DNA from: Phallusia mammillata
Lineage: Eukaryota; Chordata; Ascidiacea; Phlebobranchia; Ascidiidae
Assembly: GCA_003260075.1 (NCBI GenBank)
Contig: QLIY01000055.1
Span: 124,001 to 188,000, forward strand
Length of the DNA stretch: 64,000 bases
Reading direction: 5' to 3'
Shown: positions 25,701 to 36,778 of the stretch, piece after piece
Layout of the letters: every line of letters begins with the position of its first letter
Position numbering within the stretch: position 1 is the first letter of the stretch
Notes under the pieces: generated by a model
Databases searched by the model: none
Told to the model about the DNA's origin: nothing
The model's input: only the letters and a program-made list of their open reading frames with translations
Program-made: the position numbers and the translations under genes

Positions 25701-26305
25701 ACACGGCTTTATATCACTCAGTGAAAGTTATCGGGTAAGTAAAGTGCTTTTATCTGGTGTTTTATAACTTGCATTCAAACAATATTTGTTTTATAGATGG
25801 GGAACGGAAAAAGATGATCTGGGAGTCGAAACGAAATACTGGGTAACTCGATTTAATTGTGTTAGTAAAACCCGTGCAAATACTAGCAACTATGATCTCA
25901 TATACACCATTTTATTGGCTTTAATACAATATCATCGCAGTAATTTCAGTGTAAGTTAGATACTTCGCAATTGCATCGCACTGTAGCCTAACCTTCAACA
26001 CTTCGCTACTATAATTTTTGTGTGGAAATGCCTGTAAAAACATTGATGTAAAACAGAGAAATTAGTGCGATGTAATTATCATACGAAAAAAATGCTTGAT
26101 ACCATTTGCATGAGGTAAAGCGTTTTGAATTAAAAGATTTTGATATTAATGCTTAAAGTGTAGTTTTGCAAACGATTTTTTGTGTGTATAGATTGCCCAA
26201 AACTCATGGGGTACAGATTGGGGAGAGGACGGGTATATTCGAATCCGCGAAGGCGAACTTGGAATTGAATCAAATGTTATGGCTGCATGGGCTTATATCC
26301 ACTGA
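22770..26305 (+). CDS. TINAGL1: Tubulointerstitial nephritis antigen-like secreted protein (non-catalytic cathepsin fold)
   Basis: Ten exons: 22770-23256, 23317-23383, 23488-23582, 24279-24384, 24483-24622, 24909-25053, 25320-25516, 25611-25734, 25797-25842, 26192-26305. All phases agree and the total is 506 residues plus stop (human TINAG family 467-476). Order: signal peptide ([20 protein letters not shown]); somatomedin-B-like CCLGRNDSC...CYCDSFC...DCCPDY near 90-130; a Thr-rich linker coded by ACT repeats; a VWC-like block ([26 protein letters not shown]); then a papain/cathepsin-B-like domain. The catalytic Cys position reads NCGGSWAF, with Ser where cathepsins have Cys, while the His ([10 protein letters not shown]) and Asn (QNSWG) are kept. 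This Cys-to-Ser change is the hallmark of TINAG and TINAGL1, basement-membrane matrix proteins. The start was chosen because it opens the signal peptide; an in-frame upstream ATG at 22635 is less likely. TINAG and TINAGL1 cannot be separated here. Confidence 0.92.
24720..24840. repeat. Intronic dispersed repeat, second copy
   Basis: Matches the 10690-10810 repeat (GCTGCAGCGCGTTAG and GCAGCTATTTCCGGCTTGG blocks). It sits wholly in the intron between exons 24483-24622 and 24909-25053 of the TINAG-like gene. Confidence 0.5.
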
Positions 26306-28564
26306 TACTCAAAATAATTACAATGCGTCTGGAAACAACGATTACGAATAGGATTTGTTTTCGTGGGGTTCGAACACAGGATGCTCCCAAAGACCAACTC
26401 CGATCAGTTTTTTTATGATGTCTGTTTACGGGTTCAACGCCCTGGGCTATTCGGTCAAATTTAACCTAATTATTAATGAAATTTTACCACGTTATATGAT
26501 GGCTACCCGTGAAGGATAGTTGCAACCCTATATGAGTCATCATTGAATACAAGCAAACGTGTGTTGTTATTGTTACAATTAAAAATGACAACGATGTCAC
26601 TAAAGACTAAATTGATTCGTCCAGTAAGCAACATGATATCTGTTGCGACATGAGTTTAAATATTGGCTGATTAGTCACGCATTAAAGCTGTACCCTGTGG
26701 GAGTTATGTATTACATTTGCCTTAAGAATAGACCATTGCACTCGGTTGTCACCAGTATCTGACGCACGCATTGTACGATTTTGCGCCACCTACATCTTAG
26801 TCACCCTTGAGATATATCGAGGACAAATTTACACATTTGACACGAAATATAGTTAAATGTTCGATCAACAAATACACATTAGTACAGAAAGTTGTAAGTC
26901 AAAGTAGTTTGTATGCACTACACTCTTGACTAGGTTCGTGATTTGGTGAAGACATGCGGTCTGTTCGCAAATACCTCCAAATTCCGATTGATAAAGCGGG
27001 ATTTAAAGTGTGCCGGTGCGTTGCCGCAAGGCGCAGCGTGCTACAAATGCCTTAACACCTTTTTTCCGAAATAGCGATAAATCAGAACCAGGTTAAACTT
27101 TTCGCCAAGTTTGTGGTAACCGCACGTCGATTATGCTGAGCAGCTAAGTTGCTTGACTTGTACCAGCGGATTTTGTCACTGGTATGTTAACATAGCCTTT
27201 ACTTCATACGCGGTAAATCATAACGCCAAAACAGCATAGTTCAGTCAAAGGCCAATAAAGCACAGTATAGAGAAGGGTATATACAGGCAGCCTTAATTTT
27301 GTCGGTTCATTGCGTTTGCTTGCCCTGCAAGAAGGAAGCGCGTGACGGTAGCCCGACGCAGTTCCTATAACCAACGGAGGTGCCTTGACACAGACATGTG
27401 TTGTGTTATACAGTTAGATCAGGTATTAGTCATTTAGCGCGTGGGTTCTTTTATATACGTCATGTGCAGTGCGTGGTTTGATTACGTTGCACTTTGGCGA
27501 ATGGATAAAAAACATCAGACACCAGTTGTAGCGAACAAAAGTGTCCCTAGCATTTAGCTAGCAAGCAATGCAACTTATTGCAATAAAGAACTGCTCAATT
27601 AGAGGGTAATAGGCGTGTCTAATAAAATGCAACTACCAGGAGGATATTACCCAATAGATGAGTATATCACGCCAAACGCTACTTCCTTTTGTCCAAACCA
27701 TTGAAATAGAGTCGCATTATAACCATGGGCAGGGGGGCTAGTTAAGAGACAGTATAATAATTTTCAGCAATATTGTTTTCATTTTTCAGTCTATGTGAAT
27801 TGTGAAGCCTGGTTTACCAATACAAGGTTGTCTGTTGATATTGTTTAGTTCTGAATAAGTCGTGTTCAAAAAGGTCACCAAGAAACTGTCTCCAAAAGGT
27901 GGAAATGATTAATCTTTCTAATACGCAGAAGGGTAAGTGTTGCTTGTAATAGTTCGCTAATCGTAAATTAATTCAAATACCGGCAAATGTTAACTAAATA
28001 CAGCCCAAACCAAAACGTAACGCGACACAAACGGCGTCAAGTACCTTTAAGCGGTTCAATATCAAGTGCATTTCAGCAACAGTGTGAACAAGCACTCTAC
28101 ACATGGTAACCATACAAACCTGTTTCCTACTACGTTACAAGTCAAACCAAAACCAAAGCGTCTTACCTTATGCTACACGTTTAAAGTATTAGTGCCATAC
28201 AAGCTTCGTACTCAATCAAACCAGTGGTTTTCATAAAATCCGGGAAGATTGAAAACAAAAAGCAACAACATTTAATTGTTTGAACACTACAGTTGTACAT
28301 AGTAGGCTACGTCCACTTGGCACCCTGTAGTTTTTTGTTTTGCAGTACTTTTTCAAACTCTAAAAAATCTTTTGGCTTTTCTGAACTATGTAAGTCTTGT
28401 TTGGGCGGCTCCAGAGCTATAAGTCGAGGAGTGTTTTTCTTTGGGTCCAGTTTCAAATTAGAGTAAGGTTTGTACTATAGTTTGAATACAACGGGCTTTG
28501 AACAGTATTAGGTGTGCAAAAAATATCGTCCGTCACCCCTCCGTAGTTGCAAAACCGTTTTTAC
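26306..28564. other. Intergenic, no gene seen
   Basis: Holds the 3' flank of the TINAG-like gene, a dispersed repeat at 26360-26470, and the upstream region of the membrane protein gene. No conserved exon was recognised. Confidence 0.5.
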
Positions 28565-29844
28565 ATGACCACGACTTACTCCTATTTAGCCTTTTTGGGG
28601 GCAATGTTTGAACAGACGTATATTACAGAGATTCTCATATTTCTACTGATTGCTTTGGCGGTGGTTCTTCTTATTTGTTTCGCATCTTACATTATTTGGA
28701 AGAAATTTTGCGAAAAGAAGATACGGGAAAGAAGACAAAGTCGACGAGATGCTGGCGACGATTTTGTCGTAAACTGTGGTATGTTAATATTACAAAAATC
28801 AAGTCATTATTTTTCAAACGATTTTTTTACATTACCTTGTTTAAACTGAAAAATTTGAAAAAAAATTCCCCCCCCCCAAAAATCAAGTCATTATTTTTCA
28901 AACGATTTTTTTACATTACCTTGTTAAAACTGAAAAAATTTTTCAACGAAAAAAATGGTGGTAAATCATTTTATCCATCTTAAAACTTATGTCATCACAA
29001 GATTAACATACTTTGCTTAATGTATGCCTCACCAAAACAAAAGTCTTTGCCGGCAAATTACTGATAATATTTTACATTGGTTGGTGCGGTTTGGGTTTAG
29101 TAACTAACAGTTCATAATTGTTTAGACGATGATGTTATTCCCATGGGTGAGCGACCATTTCACGTCGGACCAGGTAAGGAAATACAGAGGTGACAAGGCG
29201 AATTGCCAAGCTAAATTTATTAACGGAAATGGGGTGAAATAAAATAATATTTATGGCATAATATAGCACAATGAAAACAGCATCCTCTTTAAGACCAAAA
29301 TGTATCCATATTGTACATTTTAAAGGTATGGCTTTCGGGGATTATTTTGCCCTGTAGTCAGAGATTGGATACAAGTGATGTTTGTTTACGGTTTGTACTC
29401 GAATACACAGGCTCTGGAGAGTATCAATCGCTCAGCAACGCGCAGGCTACCGCTTCCGCGCTCAACCCGTCCGCCCCGTCGCTGGCTAGTTTCTATACCA
29501 ACAGCAATGCTTCGACCGAGGCCAGCACTCTGTCAGGTATATATCAAATGACTGACATTGCTATAATGTTAAGGGAAACTTAATACCAACGGAGTCAAAC
29601 CAGGTTTATACAACCGAAATACTTCATATACATGCAAATTTAAGAGTGCACCCCCCAATTAGTTGATATTCAAATGATTTCTTCATTGTATAAGTGCAGT
29701 TGTCTCTGCGTGAACAACAGAAACCAATGTACAATGGCCTTAGTGCCAAACCTTGCAGGCATTTAAAAATATTCACAATGCGTTTTAGCAGAATCGCGGG
29801 AACGACTACCCACGTACCAGGAAGCTGTCAATCAAAATGGATGA
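28565..29844 (+). CDS. Small single-pass membrane protein with an LPTY motif
   Basis: Not matched to a named family. Four exons join in frame: 28565-28778, 29126-29173, 29411-29536, 29792-29844, for 146 residues. A short N-terminus precedes one membrane segment at about residues 22-44 (EILIFLLIALAVVLLICFAS, then YIIW). A strongly basic stretch follows (KKFCEKKIRERRQSRR), which by the positive-inside rule puts the tail in the cytosol. The tail is acidic (DAGDDF, CDDDVIPMGERP), then Ser/Ala/Asn-rich, and ends RLPTYQEAVNQNG. LPxY motifs near the C-terminus of small membrane adaptors bind WW domains of Nedd4-type ubiquitin ligases, so a trafficking or adaptor role is possible but inferred. Start could also be the ATG at 28604. 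A C-tract duplication lies in the first intron. Confidence 0.7.
28794..28945. repeat. Intronic direct duplication joined by a C tract
   Basis: About 65 bp of intron 1 of the membrane protein gene (28794-28860) is repeated at 28878-28945 after 10 C, with one changed base. Same assembly-scar pattern. Confidence 0.75.
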
Positions 29845-30217
29845 TTGAAAATTTGCATTACTTCACATTGATTCGATGGAAGGTCTCCTTCGGCGGTGAA
29901 AGGCGTGACGCAGAAATGCGTAATCACCTAACTATGGTTGACGCGCGCTGCCTGCTGAGTTTGCAGAAATTCGACGATGAATTTAAACCGTCGAGGGACA
30001 AAAAACAACCACTGTAACACGCGTGTCATACTTTTTGCTGTAGTTAGTGCAACTAGAGTTTTTGTTTGTAAAAAACTGTGATGTGTTTATTTTTCCATTC
30101 ATTAGCTGTTCGTATGCTTTTCGAATATGTTTTTTAGTTAAAGACAGTTGTATTTATTTGGTGTGGCGACACGTTTAAATAACCTGCTTTAGAATCTTGC
30201 ATTTAAGCGACTCGCGA

Positions 30218-30259
<42 letters not shown>

Positions 30260-30656
30260 AACCCAGGACACTCCCGGGGACGAATCCCGATCAAGGTTTT
30301 TTAATCTCTGTATATGGGTCAAGCGCGCCAGGCCATTCGGCCTAGTTCCTGCCCACCATCACAGTGTTTCCTTGTTCGCATGTAGATTTATTCTTTTGCG
30401 CCACTTTGTGGACTTTTTTATTTAAACAAACCCCCGCTGACCAAATTGCTTATGTTGTTCGAAAGATCTATAATATACTGTCCTTTTTATTTTTTTTCTG
30501 GCCTAATGCAATCCAACCCTGCTGCAAAAAACGGCCGGAGATTCTGCTGACTACAAAAGGTTGACTAGAGTTGTTTAACAACTAAACTGCAGCGTAGTCA
30601 ATCCTTTAACGAAACCAGTGTTATATGGGGTTTTCCTGAAAGATTTGGCATACTTA
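29845..30656. other. Intergenic with a 39-C run
   Basis: 3' flank of the membrane protein gene. A run of 39 C lies at 30220-30258 and is followed by the dispersed repeat at 30255-30360. No gene recognised. Confidence 0.5.
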
Positions 30657-31282
30657 CTAATCGATAACATTCGGAAAACGAGCTATAAAAATGTGCAACA
30701 AAAGGATCTTTACATCCGAATCTCAAATAATTAAAAGCAATTGCCTTTGAGTTGTGTTTATTTGGCGACGAAATCCAGTTCACAGTAAAATTTTATCAGT
30801 TCCGACCACTGCTGCCATTCGATCTAGGGTTAGACAATGGTTTGTTTTTTGCCAAACCTGGGCCAGCTGCAAATAAAGTTGACCCCCCCCCCCGACCACT
30901 GCTGCCATTCGATCTAGGGTTAGACAATGGTTTGTTTTTTTCCAAACCTGGGCCAGCTGCAAATAAAGTTGATAAGTTATATTTATGAGGAGTATGTGCG
31001 CTAATGCCGTGGTTATTAACTAAATACTATACTGTACGTTTCCATGTGACTTACCGTTTGGTTCAACAGGATAAGTATATACGCCTCTTTTCTGTAAGCT
31101 ATGCAAAAGAAAGAAAAAGGTTCGTTAGGCCGATAAAATGAGTTGCTGTATGGTAAATATAACTTTTTTCCACTTAAAACGGGTTTCTAAGTGGTGTTTC
31201 TAACTTACTGTTTTTCAGCTTTTGTAGAAAAAACTGCTAAAGTGCACAGAAGCAGACATGCTATCAAAACTTTGAAAAACAT
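30657..31282 (-). CDS. Short secreted peptide precursor A1
   Basis: Family not recognised. Three exons: 31209-31282, 31055-31098, 30657-30721, giving 60 residues. Exon 1 starts at the ATG 31280-31282 and encodes a clear signal peptide (MFFKVLIACLLLCTLAVFST) plus KAEK. Exon 2 reads LQKRGVYTYPVEPN, with a dibasic KR that could be a prohormone cleavage site. Exon 3 gives a hydrophobic tail and a stop at 30657-30659; its acceptor is plausible but weaker. Exon sizes of 74 and 44 nt and the intron positions are the same in copy A2 (34.3-34.6 kb), where the encoded residues are also conserved (KKGIYTYPVKP). The AG acceptor of exon 2 was chosen (ATAG|CTTACAG) because it keeps the A2 reading frame. 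Role is unknown; a secreted bioactive or defence peptide is speculation. A C-tract duplication lies in its second intron. Confidence 0.55.
30804..30972. repeat. Direct duplication joined by a C tract (A1 intron)
   Basis: Sequence 30804-30882 is repeated at 30894-30972 with one difference, separated by about 11 C. Lies in the inferred second intron of peptide gene A1. Confidence 0.85.
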
Positions 31283-31840
31283 TATTGCGTAACTTCGTGT
31301 ACCTACAAAACATCCAATGTCTGAAAATGACTAACTTACCAACAATACGAATAAAGCAACATGAAAATCTAAATCTCATGCAGAAGTAAAAACTTGTTAT
31401 GCAAGCACGTTTACCAAATAAGTTCGAAAAACGTTTCATTTATTTTGTTCTCAGTTGTGTTGAAATAATTTTTTTAGAAACGAGCAATTTATTTCTGTTG
31501 TGGCAAAACATTCGGCCACTTCTATCGGACAGGATTTGGTGTCACCCGTTTACTAGGAACCAGTAAAATGTAACTGAAACTTTTCAACCACAACTGACGC
31601 ATTGTTTCGAAAACCGAGCGTTTAGGAAACATATAGACAACAATAAATAGTAATAGTATTTTAGAAAACATTTTTAGCATTTAAAAGTAACATGCATGGT
31701 CAAATATTGCTTTTCCAGCAGTTTTATTATAAACAACCGAAGTTTTGACGTCTCATTCGAGACACCTTCATCGGAAATCACGGGATAATGGCATATCTTT
31801 AAACAGAAAGATTCGTATAAAGCAACAAAAGCATCGGTAA

Positions 31841-31863
31841 CACACACACACACACACACACAC
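31841..31863. repeat. (CA)n microsatellite
   Basis: About 12 CA units in a row, between the A1 and B1 peptide genes. Confidence 0.9.
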
Positions 31864-32264
31864 TCAAAAACATATTTTTCCTGTAAAACATACTTATATT
31901 TTGCATTGCTGACAGACTAGTTATAATATCTCACTACAATTAGGCTTTAAAAGGAACATTTTTTCAACAGATAAAGAGGCATATACAACGCAATAGACTA
32001 TTTTTTGTCATTTTCGTCTGTACTTTACGCTCATTTTCATCACACAACATTGTGTTTGTACAACAGGCCTGTGAAATCTAACATATAACTTAGAAATATT
32101 GGTGACAAATAAATTAGCTATAGTTTTTAGTTGTATAACTTGTCCTGAGTTAGACGGATTACGCAAAATTTGACAAAATTTTAGCGATATATGCGAATCC
32201 TAAAATTTTTTGCAGGATAGGGGCAATTACAAAAATGTACAGTTTTTTTCTTTATGTTACTTAC

Positions 32265-32450
32265 CATTTCTTTATGTAGGATAGGGAAGTGTATATCTTT
32301 TCTTGTTGCTGTAAACACGACAAACAGAATCAATTATACTATTGTTGTAAATGGAACAAATCCAAAAAAGTTGCAATTACTTACTTCTTCTGTGGCATAA
32401 ATTGCCGTAGTGCACAAAAGTACACATACAATGATAAGCTTTAAAAACAT
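32265..32450 (-). pseudogene. Secreted peptide family copy B1, phase disrupted
   Basis: Exon 1 (32385-32450) starts with a clear signal peptide, MFLKLIIVCVLLCTTAIYAT, followed by EE and a GTAAGT donor. Exon 2 (32265-32308) is 44 nt with good splice signals, like A1 and A2. Exon 1 is 66 nt where A1 and A2 have 74, so the reading phase differs. Spliced as seen, it continues QQEKIYTSLSYIKK. In the frame used by the other copies exon 2 would read NKKRYTLPYPT and stop. Either this copy evolved a new frame or it is a pseudogene. No third exon was found. Confidence 0.45.
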
Positions 32451-33617
32451 TTTACTGTACTTCCTGTATTCAGATAAAATGTATAGGCTATTATTTACAA
32501 CCATTAACTATCTACAATATTTGTGAAGATAACAATTAAACAGAGGACGTAAAACTATTTTTCTGTTTTCTTTTGGAATCTGAATTTTATGAAGAAAGGA
32601 AAAACATCATTTATTTTTACAAGCAAAACGGTTTCATTTGTTTGGTTCACTTGTTTGTCGAAATCAAGCTGCATAAAACAATGTGAAACATAGACTACAT
32701 GTCTGAAATGAATAAGCGATGCATTTCTATCCGTGTTGAGTAAAATACTTGGCCACTCTGTATCGAACAGGATAATATGGTACGGTAGTACAAACGACAG
32801 CTGCTGTAGGCCGCCATGCAAAAACCGCACGTTTAACAAAGAAATGGATCTAAAACCCACAGCTTTTAAAGCAACTACGTGGCATGATGTCATCCCAAAA
32901 CCGACCAGGCCATTTTAATTTCGTTGTAATTAAACTGTATCCTTTGCCTAAGCGCATTTGATATTTATTGCAACGGTCTGATTTCTTTCGAAATCAAAGC
33001 AACAAACAAAACATTAGGGTAACACCGTAAAACCAACAAAAACTTTGAACCTACGACAGCGTTTATCAAATAATACACCATCACAATCGGCGGAGTCATT
33101 TTCACTCCCTATTTCTTAGCTTGCTTTTTTGACTTGCGCTCTTATCCATTTTAACACTCTTTGTATTTAATTATTTCCCTGATGTTTTTCAACACATACA
33201 CAGACCGCTGTTGGTATTATTAACACAAGAACCTGCTGGATAAGTTTCTTAGATTAATATTTGGCAGCTCTGGTTACAACTCTGATTATTCGATGGTAAT
33301 ACAGCAGGGAGAATTTCATGCAGTTTTTCGGCTCTGCCTCCAAAACTTTGAACTAGGCAATTTAACCAAACATCAAAACCTATCTATAGTTCCACTACAG
33401 CGTCGTAAGGAAATCCGTGATATAAAAAAACAAGTTCAATAAAAAATACAAATGCAAATACAGAAAAAGTTCGGTAACGGCAAATAAATTTCCAGAGTTC
33501 CGACACTACACTATACCACGTTTAAGACCCAACAGTTCGAACAACACGCAGACTCTGTGGTAAGCAAAGCAATCACCATCATTACTAGTAAATCTTAGTT
33601 TTATTGTAAGATGAATA
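32451..33617. other. Intergenic between duplication units
   Basis: No gene recognised. Open frames near 32.55-32.92 kb on both strands overlap each other and show no domain. Confidence 0.45.
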
Positions 33618-33905
33618 TATTCACACTGGGATAAACCCTGAAGCGTCGATGCAGAGCAGCGATTACGGCATACTTATCGATAAATCATGGTACCATAGGC
33701 CTTTTAAAGGCGTCAGACCGAATCAGCCGGTCTCCCAAGCAATCCCATATGGCAAGGCACAGGCCAGAAAATCTAGCCTTGCGGTGGGATTTGAACCCAC
33801 GACAGGAGTCCTTCCGGGACTCGAGCTTTACCAACTGAGCTGCACACAGGCTCAGTGACGAAAACGCCGAAAGTCGAATCCCAAGCACCGTTGCCTGCTA
33901 ATAGG
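33618..33905 (-). mobile_element. tRNA-derived SINE
   Basis: On the minus strand the head folds like a tRNA: an A-box-like GCAGCTCAGTTGGTAAAGCTC, an anticodon arm GAGTC-CCGGAAG-GACTC, and a perfect T arm GTGGG-TTCAAAT-CCCAC that contains the B box. The acceptor stem is poor, so this is not a working tRNA. The body runs on through CTTGGGAGACCGGCTGATTC and GCATCGACGCTTCAGG. At least three related copies lie at 38.35-38.70 and 57.95-59.04 kb. Transcription would be by RNA polymerase III. Confidence 0.85.
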
Positions 33906-34312
33906 TTTCCTTGCATTACCCGATGGAATTCAAAAGATTTGACATATTTATTCATTAATAAAAGCCGGAAAACAAGCTACAAAGATGTGTAACGAGAGGA
34001 TCTTTACATTCCGATGTTAAATATTCATAAACGATGCATTTGAGCTGTTTTTATTTGGCGAAGAAATCCTTCACACTAAAACTTCATCAGTGCCGATCAC
34101 CAGTGTCGCTTGATTCAGACAATATCATGTCCAAAACGTGCTGCAGTCCGACTGCAAATATATAAACGTTTGAGAATATATTGTAACAATGCACTGTTTT
34201 TAATCGCATTGCCAGATTACGCGGCTATTTGATAAGCTTTTAAGTAACTTAGTATATGCGCTAATGCCGAAGTTAATTACTAGATACTGGTTTACGTTTC
34301 CATGTTACTTAC

Positions 34313-34565
34313 TTTGTGGCTTAACAGGGTAAGTATATATGCCTTTCTTCTGTGATCTGTGCAAACAAAAAAAAATATTACAAAATTGTTGTAGATTCGA
34401 TAGGTGAAACAATATTTTTTGGTGCATGTTTGAATATTATTTCTTTTACATTTAAAACAGTGTTTCTAAGTGCATGGTGTTTAAAACTCACTTCTTTCCA
34501 GCTTCTGTGCAACGAACTGGTACAGTGCACAAAAGAAGACATACTATCAAAACTTTAGAAAACAT
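34313..34565 (-). CDS. Short secreted peptide precursor A2 (exons 1-2)
   Basis: Tandem copy of A1. Exon 1 (34492-34565, 74 nt) encodes the signal peptide MFSKVLIVCLLLCTVPVRCT then EAGK. Exon 2 (34313-34356, 44 nt) reads SQKKGIYTYPVKPQ. Both exons have the same length and phase as A1, and the codons between the signal peptide and the YTYPV block are conserved. The third exon seen in A1 has a homologous stretch at about 33.96-34.02 kb, but the acceptor AG is changed to AC there, so the 3' end is unresolved and the copy may be broken. The ATG lies only 3 bp from a C tract at 34568-34577, so its upstream sequence may be misassembled. Confidence 0.45.
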
Positions 34566-35513
34566 TGCCCCCCCCCCAATAAAAAAGAGAAAGACAACAA
34601 ACACAATGAACAATAGTAGAAAATGACGTAAACAATGTGTTTTAGAGTAGGGTGGGCATTAGGTCAAAGCCAGAGAATTGTTACTGAAAAATGGCGGACA
34701 CGGAACGCAAAGTCAGGCCCGTTTTAAGCCCGTTTTCTCACAAATACCTAAGCCCGAACCCGGCCCGAACCCGGCCCGAAAAGCCCGGCCCGACTTGCAA
34801 CTCTGGTNACAAAAGTGTTTAAAAAAAACACCTATATTCTGTTTCTTATTTCAAATCTAAATCTCATGCAGAGAATAAAAAAATTATTATGCAAGCGCAA
34901 ACCTTTCAAAAAAGTTTGCTATGAGCAATCTGTTCTTTTTTTTCTTTCTGTCAAAACATTTCGCCATTTCTATCAAACAGGATTTGGCGTCGCCCGTTTA
35001 CCAGGAACTAAGAAAATGTAACTGAAACTTTTTAGTCAGAAATGTAGCATTGTTTTACTTTAGAAAACCGAGTGTTTAGGAAACATAAGTGATGAACAGT
35101 GATTTTTATCGGTTTCACAAAAACATTTTAAGCGTTTGTAAGTAACGTGCTTATAAAAAGATATTGCCTTTCTTGCAGTTTTATTACTAACAACCGACGT
35201 TTGAACGTCCTGTACTAGACACGTTCATCAGGATAAGGGAATGTCTTATTACACAAACCTCAGCTAACTATAAAACAACAAAAGCAAATATTCTTGGCAG
35301 CAACGCTTTTAAAACACTCAAAGATATGTTTACATTGCAATACAGACAGATTTTGTCTGTACGTATTACCTTTACACTGATTTTACATCACACAGTTTTG
35401 ACATTTTCAAAAAGTAACCTGTGAGATGTAACCTTTAGCCCAGAAAGAGGCTGTCAATTTTGATTATATATTTGGTTTTTAAAATATGCAGCAAAATAAC
35501 GAATATCGTTTCT
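34566..35513. other. Region with C tract, CCCGAACCCGG repeat and single N
   Basis: Contains 10 C at 34568-34577, a stretch of AAGCCCGAACCCGGCCC-type repeats at about 34730-34800 like the TTCGGGTTCGG repeats near 59.2-59.7 kb, and one N at 34807. Beyond that it is the unit-2 copy of 31.4-32.0 kb. No gene. Confidence 0.5.
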
Positions 35514-35984
35514 TAAGTCGTTTCTTGATGCTGTATAAACAAGACGAAAAGAAGCAATTTACAATTGTTATTTATATCTAAAAAGTGGAACAAATGTTGC
35601 ATGTACTTTAAGTCACCATATTTCCATCCCCCAAAACGAGGACACATTGTTGAAAAGAACAAAACATACTTTAAGGTCCGCCTAACCCCCCCCCCCCATC
35701 TGCAAAGAAAAAGCGCAGGAACACGTAAGGATACAATACAGGATTTGTGCTCTATTATTTAGCAGTTACGTGATTGTAATGTTTGTATATTTGTAGGATA
35801 GCGATATGTAAGTCGTTTCTTGATGCTGTATAAACACGACGAAAAGAAGCAATTTACAATTGTTATTTATATCTAAAAAGTCGAACAAATGTTGCATGTA
35901 CTTTAAGTCACCATATTTCCATCCCCCAAAACGAGGACACATTGTTGAAAAGAACAAAACATAACTTACTTTAAGGTCCGCCTC
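35514..35984. repeat. Direct duplication joined by a C tract
   Basis: About 170 bp at 35514-35684 is repeated at 35810-35984. A run of 12 C (35686-35697) follows the first copy, then about 110 bp of other sequence. The copies differ by a few bases. Confidence 0.8.
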
Positions 35985-36432
35985 AAAAAAATAGCCCCAG
36001 AAGTTACACGGTATACAATAGTTTCGATAAAGTTTAACGTTTATCACATCAAAACACTAAAATAAGCTTGTATTTTCAAAAACAATACCTGTAAGTTTAT
36101 TCGTTAAAAAATAAGCTAAAGATTTAGGTATATTTGGCTGTTTTCAAAGGCATATTTGTCACATGTGTATTGTGTAAATCATAAATTCTCTACAAGGGGG
36201 GGACATTTGGGCACTTTTTCTTTGTCCTCGGGAGAAAACTTTTGTTAAAACGGAGGACATGTCCTCCAAAAAGAGGACGTATGGTAGGTCTAACGTACTT
36301 ACTTCTCTTCAGCTGGTGTGGTATAAAATTTCCATAGTGCCCCTCCCCCCCCCCCCAAAAAGAGGACGTATGGTAGGTCTAACGTACTTACTTCTCTTCA
36401 GCGGGTGCGGCATAAATTTCCATAGTGCCCCC
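35740..36432 (-). pseudogene. Secreted peptide family copy B2, truncated
   Basis: Exon 2-like sequence begins at 35825 after a good acceptor and reads IKKRLTYRYPTN in the family frame, like B1's KKRYTLPYPT. Exon 1 remnants with a GTAAGT donor are at 36357-36432 and again at 36267-36344 (duplicated across 12 C); they read about MEIYAAPAEEK, matching the end of B1 exon 1. The signal-peptide part is gone and is replaced by a hAT terminus (36433-36488), so the copy is broken. Confidence 0.45.
36267..36432. repeat. Direct duplication joined by a C tract
   Basis: About 76 bp (36267-36344) repeated at 36357-36432 across 12 C. It carries the B2 exon 1 remnant. Copies differ at several bases. Confidence 0.8.
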
Positions 36433-36488
36433 TACAAATTACAAAATTCCCCCGCAGTAGGAAATTCCTCCCTGGTTGGGAACCACTG
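36433..36488. mobile_element. hAT terminus
   Basis: Right end reads CCTCCCTGGTTGGGAACCACTG, the same family as the terminus at 50170. No left partner was found. It abuts and truncates the B2 signal-peptide exon. Confidence 0.6.
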
Positions 36489-36778
36489 GCCTAAGTTTTT
36501 TGCCGCATGAAAAGAAAACTGCACACGAAGGTAAGAACGAAAGCGAAGTTATGTTCGATATAAAGAGAATATTGTGTCTAGTAGCAGAGTTTGCACACAA
36601 GCAAATCACACCACATGTGGGTTTTTGCTACAATCACTACAAAACTTAAGGGCTTATAGTTATTAATAATAACTAGTGGAGTAATACTGGAGTATATAAT
36701 AACTTATTATATACTCCGCTATTGCGAAATGCTGGTCGCAAAAAAACAAACAGACATGTATGCGTAAATAGCCATATT

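Larger units (their letters stand above)
30600..32450. repeat. Segmental duplication unit 1
   Basis: This stretch is similar, at perhaps 70-80 percent by eye with indels, to about 33.95-36.43 kb in the same orientation. Each unit carries one A-type and one B-type peptide gene in the same order. The match includes introns and intergenic sequence, for example AACCGAGCGTTTAGGAAACAT near 31.6 kb against AACCGAGTGTTTAGGAAACAT near 35.1 kb. A SINE inserted into unit 2 only. Confidence 0.75.

Noticed and set aside
32555..32918. Overlapping open frames on both strands
   Set aside because: No conserved content or splice structure; probably chance.
33779..33855. A tRNA gene on the minus strand
   Set aside because: Good T arm and anticodon arm, but the acceptor stem does not pair, position 33 is C, and the sequence continues into a repeated body. 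It is a SINE head.
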